Assembly: GCA_001704765.1 (NCBI GenBank)
Contig: MBFK01000198.1
Span: forward strand, 1 to 64,000
Origin: Sinorhizobium shofinae
GTDB lineage: Bacteria > Pseudomonadota > Alphaproteobacteria > Rhizobiales > Rhizobiaceae
DNA: 64,000 bases
Direction: 5' to 3'
Positions within the stretch are counted from its first letter, which is position 1; each line of letters opens with the position of its first letter. Below the pieces are notes generated by a model. That model was not told the DNA's origin and searched no databases. It saw nothing but the letters and a program-made list of their open reading frames with translations. This document shows, piece after piece, positions 7,925 through 16,145 of the stretch. The translations under genes were made by a program, and so were the position numbers.

Positions 7925-9487
7925 TCATGCCGTAGCTTCACTGAAGGCCGTGTAGAGCCAATTATTGCCATTCGGCAGGACCCCCGGCTTCAACCACTTG
8001 CGGGAAGCGAAGGCATTGAGATTGTGGGTAATCCAGATGAAGGCGGCGGATTCATCGAGCAGCTTCTGCGCCTCCACGTAGATTTTCTCCCGCTCCGCCT
8101 TGTCGGTCGTGACGGCTCCCTTGGCGTGAAGAGCGTCGAAATCCGGGTTTTTCCAGCGCTGCCAGTTCCATTGCCCGACCTGCTCGGAGGTGAACCATTG
8201 CGTCTGGAAACCGGGATCGAACTTGCCGTTGTATTTGATCAGCGACAGTTCGAGATCCTTGCTGGCGTCATTCTCGCCGAGCGCCCAATAGGCGGCGGAC
8301 TCGAGCGCCTCGATCTCGATCTCGATGCCTACCTCGGCGAGATTCGCTTGAATGATCTGGGCGATTGCCTCGTAGCGTGCGGTCGCTTCAATGGTTAGTT
8401 TTGTCTTGAAGCCGCCGCCATGACCGGCTTCCTCCAGGAGCCGGCGCGCCTCGTCGAGATTGCGCTCGTGCACCGGCGCATCCTTCCAGTAGCCGAGCAG
8501 GCCGGGTGCCAGGAGCGCATTGGCGCGCGGGTAGATTCCGGAATAGGCGCCCTGCAAGATCGCGTCGACGTCAACCGCATAGCGCAGGGCCTGCCGGACG
8601 CGGATATCGTCGAACGGCGCCTTCTCGATATTCGGACCGAACCAGATGTAGTCGATCGCCGGCACCTGCGTCACCGATGCATCGGGCAGTTCGGCAAGCG
8701 CCTTGCCGCTTTCCGGATCGATCGCAGTGAAGTCGATCTCACCGGAGCGGAAGGCGATTTCCGCCGTCTTCTGCTCTCCGATGGGCTTGCCGACGATCTC
8801 CTGGAAATGCGGCTTGATCGCGCCCTTGTAGTCGGGGTTGATGGCGAGAACGAACTGTTCGCGCGGCTTCCACTCCTTCAGGACATAGGGGCCACTGCCG
8901 ATGAGCTTGGTGGCGATGTCCTTGCCGAGCGCTTCGAAGGCCTTTTTCGAAATGATCCGGCCGGAACCGTCGGCAAGTGCGATGGTGAAGAGAGCCGGCG
9001 ATGGGTTCTTCAGGACGATGCGCCCCTCCAGAGGCCCGGTCACCTCGACCCGGTCGAGCTCCGACCAATCCTTGGCATAGGTCACCGGCTTGCCTTCCGC
9101 ATCCGGCTTGAGGAAACGCTCGAAGGAGAATTTGACGTCTTCGGCGGTGAGGTCGCCATAGCCGTCGGTGAACTTCAGCCCGGGACGCAAGCGGAATGCG
9201 ATCTCGGTGTCACTCACCTGGGTCAGCTCTTCGGCGGCATCGAGTTCCCACTCTGTTGAGCCCGGCTTAAACGAGATCAAGCCCTGCTGCACCGACCAGA
9301 TGACGTTGAGATCGATCGGCCCCGACCGGTTGGCGGGATCCAGATTGGATAGGTCCTTTTCGACCCGGACAATGATCCTGGTGCGGTCGGACGCAGCGAA
9401 GGCGGGGTGCGATCCGCCAAATGCCACGACAGTGGCCAGAGACGCGCCTCCGATCAAGACCTGACGGCGTGTGGGTTCGAATTTCAT
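7925..9487 (-). CDS. Extracellular solute-binding protein family 5 (peptide-type) with Tat-like signal
   Basis: The 520-residue product is the substrate-binding subunit of the importer; it heads the operon. The start at 9487 is supported by a GGAGGAC ribosome-binding site and by a signal peptide with a twin-arginine-like start (RRQVLIGG, residues 8-15) followed by a hydrophobic stretch ending in PAFAA. Family 5 features include KFTDGYGDLTAEDVKFSFER, YVLKEWKP and FDDIRVRQALRYAVD. The frame is open for 48 more codons upstream, but these are lysine/serine-rich and lack a site. Ligand unknown: the family binds peptides, nickel, opines or sugars. Confidence 0.9.
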   Translation of the reverse strand: MKFEPTRRQVLIGGASLATVVAFGGSHPAFAASDRTRIIVRVEKDLSNLDPANRSGPIDLNVIWSVQQGLISFKPGSTEWELDAAEELTQVSDTEIAFRLRPGLKFTDGYGDLTAEDVKFSFERFLKPDAEGKPVTYAKDWSELDRVEVTGPLEGRIVLKNPSPALFTIALADGSGRIISKKAFEALGKDIATKLIGSGPYVLKEWKPREQFVLAINPDYKGAIKPHFQEIVGKPIGEQKTAEIAFRSGEIDFTAIDPESGKALAELPDASVTQVPAIDYIWFGPNIEKAPFDDIRVRQALRYAVDVDAILQGAYSGIYPRANALLAPGLLGYWKDAPVHERNLDEARRLLEEAGHGGGFKTKLTIEATARYEAIAQIIQANLAEVGIEIEIEALESAAYWALGENDASKDLELSLIKYNGKFDPGFQTQWFTSEQVGQWNWQRWKNPDFDALHAKGAVTTDKAEREKIYVEAQKLLDESAAFIWITHNLNAFASRKWLKPGVLPNGNNWLYTAFSEATA

Positions 9488-9758
9488 TTTTGTCCTCCAA
9501 TCCGGTGTGAGGCGTTGCATTTCCCTTATTGGTATAGAAAGTATATAGATTTTATAGGTGTTTATGCGCCCGATATGCCCGCTCGGGGAGAAAAACCTGC
9601 TGCTTCTTGCACCGGCTGGAGAAAAAACCATCAGCGGAATGGTTCATCTTCCGAATAGGTCAACTTTTCCAGCATACTAGAGTAAATAGATCGATTTTGC
9701 TAGATATGGGCCGCCGTAGCGTTAGGCTAAGGCCGCATCGAAGAAAAGGCAGGCATTC
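9488..9758. promoter_or_regulatory. Divergent control region between the peptide importer and the desaturase
   Basis: This 271-base AT-rich stretch separates two divergent genes and must hold both promoters. TATAG occurs three times at 9533, 9544 and 9553, spaced 11 and 9 bases, just upstream of the importer ribosome-binding site; such phased repeats could be an operator or stacked -10 elements. No factor can be named. Confidence 0.35.
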
Positions 9759-10667
9759 TTGACGCAACCGACGCAGCACTCCTCCGCATCGATTGAATGG
9801 CCAACCGTCGGCCTAGCATTTGTCATTCACACCGGGCTTGTCGCCGTCACATGGTGGTGGGAGGCATTGCCGCTGCCGATCGTGATTGCGGTGGGAGGTT
9901 GGCTTGTTGCCTGGCATGGATCCTTGCAGCACGAAGTTATCCATGGGCATCCGACGCCGAACGAGAGGTTCAATGACCTGATCGGCTCGATCCCGTTTTC
10001 CCTGTGGCTGCCCTACCAGGTGTATCCGGAAGCGCACCTGACGCACCATCGGAACGAATATCTGACGGACCCGATCGAGGATCCCGAATCCTCCTATTTC
10101 ACCCGCGCCACCTGGGAAAGACTCGGCCGGTTTGGGCAGCGCCTCGCCGGATGGAACATGACGCTGTTTGGCCGCCTCACCATCGGCCCGGCGGTCATGA
10201 TCTTGAGCTTTCTCGCCCAGGAAACGTTGCTCACCTGGAGAGGTGAGCCCGGGAGGGCAAAGCTCTGGGCGGTGCACCTTGCTGGCGTCGTTGTGGTGCT
10301 GTTCTGGGTGGTCGTTGTCTGTGGGATGCCGCTTTGGCTATACCTCCTCGGCTTCGTCTATCTCGGCGCCGCAATCACGAGACTTCGATCCTACGCCGAA
10401 CACCGCTACGCGGCCGATTACGAGGAGCGAACCGCAATCGTCGAGAACAGCCGTTTGTTCGGGCTGCTTTTTCTCTTCAACAATCTTCACGTGCTGCACC
10501 ACCAGCGCCCAGGCCTTCCCTGGTACCGATTGCCGGCGACCTACCGGAAGGAGAGAGACGCACTGATCGAACTGAACGGCGGCCTTGTCTACAACGGCTA
10601 CGGCGACGTGATCAGGCGCTTCTTCCTGAGATATCATGACGATCCACGTCACCCCGATCACGCTTGA
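9759..10667 (+). CDS. Membrane fatty-acid desaturase family protein
   Basis: The 302-residue protein carries the three histidine boxes of the membrane-bound di-iron desaturase/hydroxylase superfamily: QHEVIHGH (57-64), HLTHH (93-97) and HVLHH near residue 250, with hydrophobic helices around residues 17-52 and 150-215. It would act at the inner membrane on lipid acyl chains or a related lipid substrate, with an unidentified electron donor. No ATG is near the N terminus; the TTG at 9759, preceded by an AGGCAGG-like site, is the best start. The gene stands alone, divergent from the importer operon. Exact substrate unknown; beta-carotene hydroxylase or alkane hydroxylase-like activity cannot be excluded. 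Confidence 0.85.
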   Translation: MTQPTQHSSASIEWPTVGLAFVIHTGLVAVTWWWEALPLPIVIAVGGWLVAWHGSLQHEVIHGHPTPNERFNDLIGSIPFSLWLPYQVYPEAHLTHHRNEYLTDPIEDPESSYFTRATWERLGRFGQRLAGWNMTLFGRLTIGPAVMILSFLAQETLLTWRGEPGRAKLWAVHLAGVVVVLFWVVVVCGMPLWLYLLGFVYLGAAITRLRSYAEHRYAADYEERTAIVENSRLFGLLFLFNNLHVLHHQRPGLPWYRLPATYRKERDALIELNGGLVYNGYGDVIRRFFLRYHDDPRHPDHA

Positions 10668-11177
10668 CCCGCCTAAAGCAAAATTGAATGGCGTCTTGAC
10701 AAGGTCTGATGGGAAACGTTTTGACCCAAGAGAACCGCGGGAACGCGGACGATGCCGTGCCAATGGTCTCCTGCTACATCGCGCTTCGCGCGAATCGGCA
10801 GCTTCGGCAGCGTTGAGCGCGTGACCGCCAGTGGAGTCCCGCCGGGCCCGACTCTCGCAGCGAAGGGCGCTGCGGTTTAGTTCGGCGGGAACCGGACTGC
10901 AATGCGCACCAAAAGGCCCTAAGCCCCGCCGACCCTACCACTTCGCTTCTCCTCACCGCGCATTTGATCCGGCTTCGAATTGATCCGCTCGTTGATGTTG
11001 GATGCGCTCTGCTGCGACCCTGGCGGGCCATCCGAATCCGGACTCCGTCGAGATCATCGGTAACCGGCCGCCTGAGCCGCATGCCGAGAACATTTCGTTT
11101 GGAAATCAGATCCGGGCCATTTTTGACTGCATCGCGGCCAGTTTTGCTGCCGCGGGCCAAACCTGGTTGCTTTAGAG
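10668..11177. other. Non-coding stretch between desaturase and GntR regulator genes
   Basis: About 500 bases without a convincing gene. Open frames on both strands here are arginine/serine-rich and look like frame shadows of GC-rich DNA. The right end holds GGCCA repeats described separately. Confidence 0.5.
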
Positions 11178-11183
11178 TTGACA
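11111..11183. mobile_element. Possible degraded IS21-type terminal region
   Basis: Three GGCCA boxes (11115-11119, 11136-11140 and 11155-11159), each followed by an A/T-rich run, are spaced 21 and 19 bases apart, and the stretch ends in TTGACA (11178-11183), i.e. TGTCAA on the other strand. Tandem ~20-bp boxes of this kind next to a TGT-starting end are typical of IS21-family termini (family knowledge). No istA/istB coding remnant could be recognised, so this is only a possible relic. Confidence 0.3.
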
Positions 11184-11205
11184 CCGTAAGCGCGGCGAGT
11201 ATTCT
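11178..11205 (+). promoter_or_regulatory. Sigma70-type promoter of the GntR-TRAP-uxuA operon
   Basis: A perfect -35 hexamer TTGACA (11178-11183) is followed after 16 bases by TATTCT (11200-11205) as -10. The start of transcription would fall near 11212, about 60 bases before the GntR gene, directly at a palindromic operator. Confidence 0.6.
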
Positions 11206-11213
11206 ACCCGAAT

Positions 11214-11224
11214 TGGTATGACCA
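11214..11224. promoter_or_regulatory. GntR (FadR subfamily)-type operator
   Basis: TGGTATGACCA is a perfect palindrome around its centre and matches the TGGTnnnACCA-type sites bound by FadR-subfamily GntR regulators. It lies immediately after the predicted -10, so binding would block transcription of the regulator and the operon behind it; autoregulation is inferred. Confidence 0.6.
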
Positions 11225-11272
11225 CTTGGCCACCAGGCCGCGAGCGACCGTGGGGCCTGCAGCGAGGATGCG

Positions 11273-12013
11273 ATGTTCTCTGCCGTGGAATCACGCCGCC
11301 TGTATCGGCAGGTGGCGGACCAGATGCGAGGCCTGATAGAGCGGGGCGAATTGGCGCCCGGTTCCCGGCTTCCGGCCGAGCGGGAGCTTGCGCAGAAGCT
11401 GGGGGTGTCCCGCCCGACTGTTCGGGAAGCATTGATCGTGCTCGAGGTTGAAGGTTTCATCGATATTCGCATGGGGTCGGGCATTTATGTCACGGCGCGC
11501 AAGGCGCCCGCGGCCGATGTGCCGCCGGAGGATTTCGAAGGTCCGTTCGAATTGCTGAGGGCCAGGGCGGTCGTCGAATGCGCGATCGCCGAGGAGGCGG
11601 CCCGGCTGGCGCGTCCCGAGCATATTGAAATCCTCGACGACAACCTCGCGCGGATGGCCGCCGCGCTCGAAGATCGGCGCCAGGCGCTCGCGATCGATCG
11701 CGAGTTCCATGTCATCGTCTCGAGCATCATCGCCAATCAGACGCTGAACCGCTTCGTGGGCAGCATTCATGACATGCGCATGACGCCCTATTTCGAGAAG
11801 CTCGCCAGCTATTTCGAGAACACCGAGACCTGGCGCGCCGCGATGGAGGAACATCGCGCCATCCGCGACGCGATCGCCGCGGGCGATCCGGCCGGAGCAC
11901 GGGCCGCGATGCGTGCGCATCTCGATCAATCTCAGCTTCGCCTGTCGGCCAGCTTCGGGGAGGAGCCGTCGGACAGCACGATACCGGCCGCATGGAGGCG
12001 TGCCGAAAGTTAG
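11273..12013 (+). CDS. GntR-family transcriptional regulator, FadR subfamily (UxuR/ExuR-like)
   Basis: The 246-residue protein has an N-terminal winged helix (residues 8-76; LPAERELAQKLGVSRPTVRE is the recognition region) and a C-terminal FCD all-helical domain with histidines at about 146, 194 and 216 (EFH, EEH, RAH), the usual metal-ligand pattern. A GAGG site precedes the ATG. It is followed by a TRAP transporter, a dehydrogenase and mannonate dehydratase on the same strand, so it probably senses a hexuronate or aldonate and represses the operon from the palindrome at 11214. It is 39 bases ahead of the TRAP gene. Confidence 0.88.
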   Translation: MFSAVESRRLYRQVADQMRGLIERGELAPGSRLPAERELAQKLGVSRPTVREALIVLEVEGFIDIRMGSGIYVTARKAPAADVPPEDFEGPFELLRARAVVECAIAEEAARLARPEHIEILDDNLARMAAALEDRRQALAIDREFHVIVSSIIANQTLNRFVGSIHDMRMTPYFEKLASYFENTETWRAAMEEHRAIRDAIAAGDPAGARAAMRAHLDQSQLRLSASFGEEPSDSTIPAAWRRAES

Positions 12014-12052
12014 TAAAGCATGCGGTGACTTCACTTTGGGAGGAGAAAGAAG

Positions 12053-13027
12053 ATGAAGGTCAGACTGTTAACGCTACTCGGTGCAACCGTCGCGATCCTG
12101 GGTTCGGCCCTGACCGCACAGGCGCAGACCGTGCTCAAATGGGCGCATGTCTACGAGACCTCGGAGCCGTTCCACACCGAATCCGTCTGGGCCGCCGAGG
12201 AGATCGGCAAGCGCACCGAGGGACGTTACAAGGTCGATGTCTATCCGGCCTCGCAGCTCGGCAAGGAAGCGGATCTGAACCAGGGCCTGAAGCTCGGCAC
12301 CGTCGATATCATCATTTCCGGTTCGAGCTTCGCGGCGCGCGAATATGCGCCGATCGGCGTCACCTATTTTCCCTACACATTCCGCAACCCCGCCCATCTG
12401 ATCGCCTATACCAAGAGCGATGTCTTCAAGCGCCTGGCGGCGGGATATGAGGAGGCTTCCGGCAACCACATCACCGCGGTCACCTATTACGGCACGCGCC
12501 AGACCACATCGAACCGGCCGATCGCCAAATGCGCGGACATGCAAGGGCTGAAGATGCGCGTGCCCGACGTTCCTGCTTATCTCGCCATGCCGCGGGCCTG
12601 CGGTGCCAATACGACGCCGATCGCCTTCGCCGAGGTCTATCTCGCTTTGCAGAATGGCACGGTCGAGGCCCAGGAAAATCCGCTGACGACGATCGAGGCG
12701 AAGAAGTTCTTCGAAGTACAGAAGCACATCGTACTGACCGGTCATATCGTCGATCATCTGAACACGGTCGTTTCGAAGTCGCTGTGGTCGCAGCTCTCCG
12801 ATGCCGACAAGCAGATTTTCACCGAGGTGATGCAGGAGGCTGCCGAGCGGGGCACCAAGATCATCGAGGAGCGCGAGGAGGCTCTCGTCAAGACCTTCAA
12901 GGAGCGCGGCATCGACGTGACCGAGGTCGACAAGACCGATTTCGAGTCCAACGTCATGGAGAAGGTGGCCCTCGAGGACTTCGGCTACAAGAAGGAAGAC
13001 TGGGAGGCCATCCGCGCCGTCAAGTGA
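12053..13027 (+). CDS. TRAP transporter periplasmic solute-binding protein (DctP family)
   Basis: The 324-residue protein has a signal peptide (residues 1-24, ending TAQAQ) and the DctP fold: KWAHVYETSEPFHTESVWAA at the start of the mature part, the LKMRVPD segment carrying the conserved ligand-binding arginine, and NPLTTIEAKKFFEVQKHIVL. A GGGAGGAG site precedes the ATG. TRAP systems use ion gradients rather than ATP. Given the linked uxuA and idonate-type dehydrogenase, a sugar acid such as a hexuronate or aldonate is the likely ligand; this is inferred. Confidence 0.92.
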   Translation: MKVRLLTLLGATVAILGSALTAQAQTVLKWAHVYETSEPFHTESVWAAEEIGKRTEGRYKVDVYPASQLGKEADLNQGLKLGTVDIIISGSSFAAREYAPIGVTYFPYTFRNPAHLIAYTKSDVFKRLAAGYEEASGNHITAVTYYGTRQTTSNRPIAKCADMQGLKMRVPDVPAYLAMPRACGANTTPIAFAEVYLALQNGTVEAQENPLTTIEAKKFFEVQKHIVLTGHIVDHLNTVVSKSLWSQLSDADKQIFTEVMQEAAERGTKIIEEREEALVKTFKERGIDVTEVDKTDFESNVMEKVALEDFGYKKEDWEAIRAVK

Positions 13028-13085
13028 ACCACTCATGTCGGCTCGCTGGCCATAGCGAGCCGACATTCAGTTCCCCAAACGTCGG

Positions 13086-13667
13086 ATGAACGCCATGTCC
13101 CAGGAAGTCCATTTGCAAACGACGCCGGAGGAAATCGCCCATACCTTCGACGAAGCGCCGCCAACGGCGGATATATCCAGCTATGCCTTCGAAGATTGGG
13201 TGACGCTCGCCATCTTTTGGGTGATGACGGGATGCGTGTTCCTGCAGTTCTTCACCCGCTACGTGCTCAATGATTCCTACGCCTGGACGGAGGAGATTGC
13301 CACCAACTGCCTGATCGGCGTGGTGTTCCTGGGCTCCGTCATGTGCGTGCGCGTCTCACGGCACATCCAGGTCGATGTCCTCTATCACTATTTTCCGCGG
13401 CTGGTGGCGCGGGCGATGGCGATCTTCGTCGATCTCGTGCGCATCGGCTTTTTTGCCTATGGCTGCTGGCTCATGTGGCGTTACGTGGCGGTCGTTGCCC
13501 ATGAACGCATGGTGACCGTCGACCTGCCGCGCAACATCGTCTTCTACAGCGTGATGGCCGGTTTCGTGTTGATGCTCGTCCGTTCCGTCCAGGTCTTCAT
13601 CGCCAATCAGCGCCGCGGCTATTCGGTTCTCGAGAAGCCCGAGGAATTCCAGAAGGTTGAGGGCTGA
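13086..13667 (+). CDS. TRAP transporter small permease (DctQ)
   Basis: A 193-residue membrane protein with four predicted helices after a ~35-residue acidic N-terminal tail. FFTRYVLNDSYAWTEEIA is the classic DctQ motif. It lies between the binding protein and the large permease, three bases before the latter. It bridges the DctM subunit and is needed for function of the transporter. The first ATG (13086) has a weak site; the second ATG four codons later is possible. Confidence 0.9.
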   Translation: MNAMSQEVHLQTTPEEIAHTFDEAPPTADISSYAFEDWVTLAIFWVMTGCVFLQFFTRYVLNDSYAWTEEIATNCLIGVVFLGSVMCVRVSRHIQVDVLYHYFPRLVARAMAIFVDLVRIGFFAYGCWLMWRYVAVVAHERMVTVDLPRNIVFYSVMAGFVLMLVRSVQVFIANQRRGYSVLEKPEEFQKVEG

Positions 13668-13670
13668 TCC

Positions 13671-15077
13671 ATGCTTCTGCTCGTTGGTTCGTTTCTGGTG
13701 CTGATGGTGATCGGCGTCCCGGTTGCCATTTCCATGGCCGCGGCGTCGGTCCTCTATTTGGTGTTCTACAATGTCGCGCCCGACATCATCGCGGCGCAGC
13801 GGATGATCGCCGGCGTCGAGAGCTTTCCGCTGCTGGCGGTGCCGTTCTTCATCCTCGCCGGCAACCTGATGAACTCCGCCGGCGTCACCGGCCGCATCTA
13901 TTCCTTCGCCGTCGCGCTCGTCGGCTGGATGAAGGGCGGGTTGGCGCAGGTCAACATCATCGGCTCGGTAATCTTTTCCGGCATGTCGGGCACGGCGCTT
14001 GCCGATGCTGCCGGCATTGGCACGATCGAGATCAAGGCGATGAAGGATCACGGCTATCCGGTGGAAACCGCCGTCGGCGTCACTGCCGCATCGGCGACTC
14101 TCGGTCCGATCTTTCCGCCGTCGCTGCCCTTCGTCATCTACGGCATGATGGCGAATGTCTCGATCGGTGCGCTGTTCATGGCCGGCATCGTGCCGGGCGT
14201 GGTGATGACGGCCCTGATGATGTTGACGGTGGCGATTTTCGCCTATCGGCGCGGCTGGGGTTCGGACACGCCTTTCGAGATCAAGCGGCTGCTTTCGGCT
14301 TCGCTCGAAGTGGTCGTGGTACTTTCGGTGCCGGTCGTTATCTTTCTCCTGATGTCGGCAGGTCTGTCGATGAACGTCGCCGTCGGCCTCGCGCTTCTCG
14401 CGCTTCTCGCGCTTGACTGGTATTTCGATTTCTCCGCGGTCATGGCGCTGATGACGCCGGTCATCCTGATCGGTGGCATGACGATGGGCTGGTTCACGCC
14501 GACGGAAGCCGCCGTGGCCGCCGTTCTCTGGTCGCTGTTCCTCGGCCTGGTGCGCTATCGGACGATGACGATGTCGACGCTGGCCCGGGCGACCTTCGAC
14601 ACGATCGAGACGACCGCTTCGGTGCTGTTCATTGTCACGGCCGCCTCGATCTTCGCCTGGCTGCTGACGGTCAGTCAGGCGGCCCAGGTACTGTCGGGTG
14701 CGATCCTGACCATTACTGACAACAAATGGGTGTTCCTGATCCTGGTGAACCTGCTGATGCTGTTCGTCGGCTGCTTTCTGGATACCATCGCGGCGATCAC
14801 CATCCTCGTGCCGATCCTGCTGCCGTTGACGGCCCAGTTCGGCATCGATCCGGTGCATTTCGGACTGATCATGACCCTCAACCTGATGATCGGCCTGCTT
14901 CACCCGCCGCTCGGCATGGTGCTTTTCGTGCTGTCGCGGGTTGCCAAGCTCTCGGTCGAGCGGACGACCATGGCGATCCTGCCTTGGCTCCTGCCGCTCT
15001 TCATCGCGCTCATCCTGATCACTTTCGTCCCGGCGATCACGCTTTGGCTGCCGGGTGCGGTCGGGCTGATCCGATGA
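13671..15077 (+). CDS. TRAP transporter large permease (DctM)
   Basis: A 468-residue polytopic membrane protein carrying the DctM hallmarks GNLMNSAGVTGRIYSFA, IFSGMSGTALADAAGIGTIE and FFPPSLP-like IFPPSLPFVIYG. It is about 35-40 residues longer than the usual ~430; the extra length is a hydrophobic stretch around residues 205-255 (LEVVVVLSVPVVIFLLMSAG and onward), giving one or two additional helices. Its stop overlaps the next start (ATGA). It is the ion-coupled channel for the solute presented by the DctP protein. Confidence 0.9.
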   Translation: MLLLVGSFLVLMVIGVPVAISMAAASVLYLVFYNVAPDIIAAQRMIAGVESFPLLAVPFFILAGNLMNSAGVTGRIYSFAVALVGWMKGGLAQVNIIGSVIFSGMSGTALADAAGIGTIEIKAMKDHGYPVETAVGVTAASATLGPIFPPSLPFVIYGMMANVSIGALFMAGIVPGVVMTALMMLTVAIFAYRRGWGSDTPFEIKRLLSASLEVVVVLSVPVVIFLLMSAGLSMNVAVGLALLALLALDWYFDFSAVMALMTPVILIGGMTMGWFTPTEAAVAAVLWSLFLGLVRYRTMTMSTLARATFDTIETTASVLFIVTAASIFAWLLTVSQAAQVLSGAILTITDNKWVFLILVNLLMLFVGCFLDTIAAITILVPILLPLTAQFGIDPVHFGLIMTLNLMIGLLHPPLGMVLFVLSRVAKLSVERTTMAILPWLLPLFIALILITFVPAITLWLPGAVGLIR

Positions 15078-16144
15078 TGGCGGGAGCAGTCAGACACGCG
15101 CGTGTCGCCCGGCTCTACGGCCGGCACGACCTCCGGATGGAGGTCACGCAGGTTGCCGAGCCCGGCGAAGGCGAGGTCCTCTTGAAGATGGCGGCCGGCG
15201 GCATTTGCGGTTCCGATCTTCACTACTATCAGGACGGCGGCTTCGGCCCCGTCCGGGTGCAGGAGCCGATCATCCCCGGCCACGAAGCCTCGGGCCATGT
15301 TGCAGCGCTCGGGGCGGGCGTCTCCGGACTTGCGATCGGCGAGCTGGTGGCGATCAATCCGAGCCAGCCATGCGGCGACTGTCGCTTCTGCAGGGAAGGG
15401 CTCACCATTCATTGCCTGAACATGCAGTTCATGGGCAGCGCCATGCGCTTACCCCACACGCAGGGCATGTTTCGTGACTGGCTCATCGTTCCGGCCAGCC
15501 AGTGTTTCGCGGCGGGCACCCTGGTCGGCGCCGGCGAGGCGGCGTGCGCGGAACCGCTGGCGGTTTGCCTTCACGCGGTTGCGCAGGCGGGTGACCTAAC
15601 AGGCAAACAGGTGCTCGTCACCGGGGCCGGGCCGATCGGCGCGCTCGTTGTCGCGGCCGCCCGTCATGCGGGGGCGGAGACGATCGTGGTGACGGACCTC
15701 GCCGATGCGGCGCTCGAGCGGGCAAGGGCGATGGGCGCGACGCGGGTGGTCAACGTCCACCATGATCCGGCGGGCCTGGCCAGATATGAGATCGACAAGG
15801 GCCAGTTCGATGTCGTTTTCGAATGCTCTGCCGCCGAACCGGCGCTGCGCGGCGCGATCGCTGCGGTCAGGCCGCGGGGCCTGATCGTGCAGGTCGGGGT
15901 GACGGGCGACATCACCCTGCCGCTCAATGCGCTCGTCGGCAAGGAGTTGCGGCTGGTCGGATCGCAGCGGTTCGACGATGAATTCGCCCGCGCCGTCGAG
16001 CTCATCGCCGAGCGCCGGGTCGATGTCCGGCCAATCATTTCACATGCGTTTCCGGTCGATCAGGCGGTCCAGGCCTTCGAGCAGGCTGGCGACCGCACGG
16101 CTGCCTGCAAGGTGCAGCTGACTTTTCTGGCCCCAAGGAGTTGA
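15074..16144 (+). CDS. Zinc-dependent alcohol dehydrogenase, L-idonate 5-dehydrogenase-like
   Basis: The 356-residue MDR enzyme has the catalytic zinc ligand region GGICGSDLHYYQDGG, the PGHEASG glutamate/histidine motif, the structural zinc cysteine cluster CGDCRFCREGLTIHC and an NAD(P)-binding GAGPIGALVVAAARHAGA Rossmann motif. The spacing matches the sorbitol/L-idonate dehydrogenase group. The start overlaps the dctM stop. In a uxuA operon it would oxidise a sugar alcohol or aldonate to the keto acid used by UxuA; the substrate is inferred from context. Confidence 0.88.
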   Translation: MMAGAVRHARVARLYGRHDLRMEVTQVAEPGEGEVLLKMAAGGICGSDLHYYQDGGFGPVRVQEPIIPGHEASGHVAALGAGVSGLAIGELVAINPSQPCGDCRFCREGLTIHCLNMQFMGSAMRLPHTQGMFRDWLIVPASQCFAAGTLVGAGEAACAEPLAVCLHAVAQAGDLTGKQVLVTGAGPIGALVVAAARHAGAETIVVTDLADAALERARAMGATRVVNVHHDPAGLARYEIDKGQFDVVFECSAAEPALRGAIAAVRPRGLIVQVGVTGDITLPLNALVGKELRLVGSQRFDDEFARAVELIAERRVDVRPIISHAFPVDQAVQAFEQAGDRTAACKVQLTFLAPRS

Positions 16145-16145
16145 G

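Noticed and set aside
10774..11484. A 236-codon minus-strand frame in the gap before the GntR gene
   Set aside because: Arginine/serine-rich, overlaps the start of the GntR gene on the other strand, and no ribosome-binding site or domain is seen.
13356..14903. A 515-codon open frame on the minus strand across the TRAP permease genes
   Set aside because: Its product is a histidine/arginine/aspartate-rich string with no domain; it is the antisense shadow of dctQ and dctM, whose hydrophobic codons read as polar ones in reverse.
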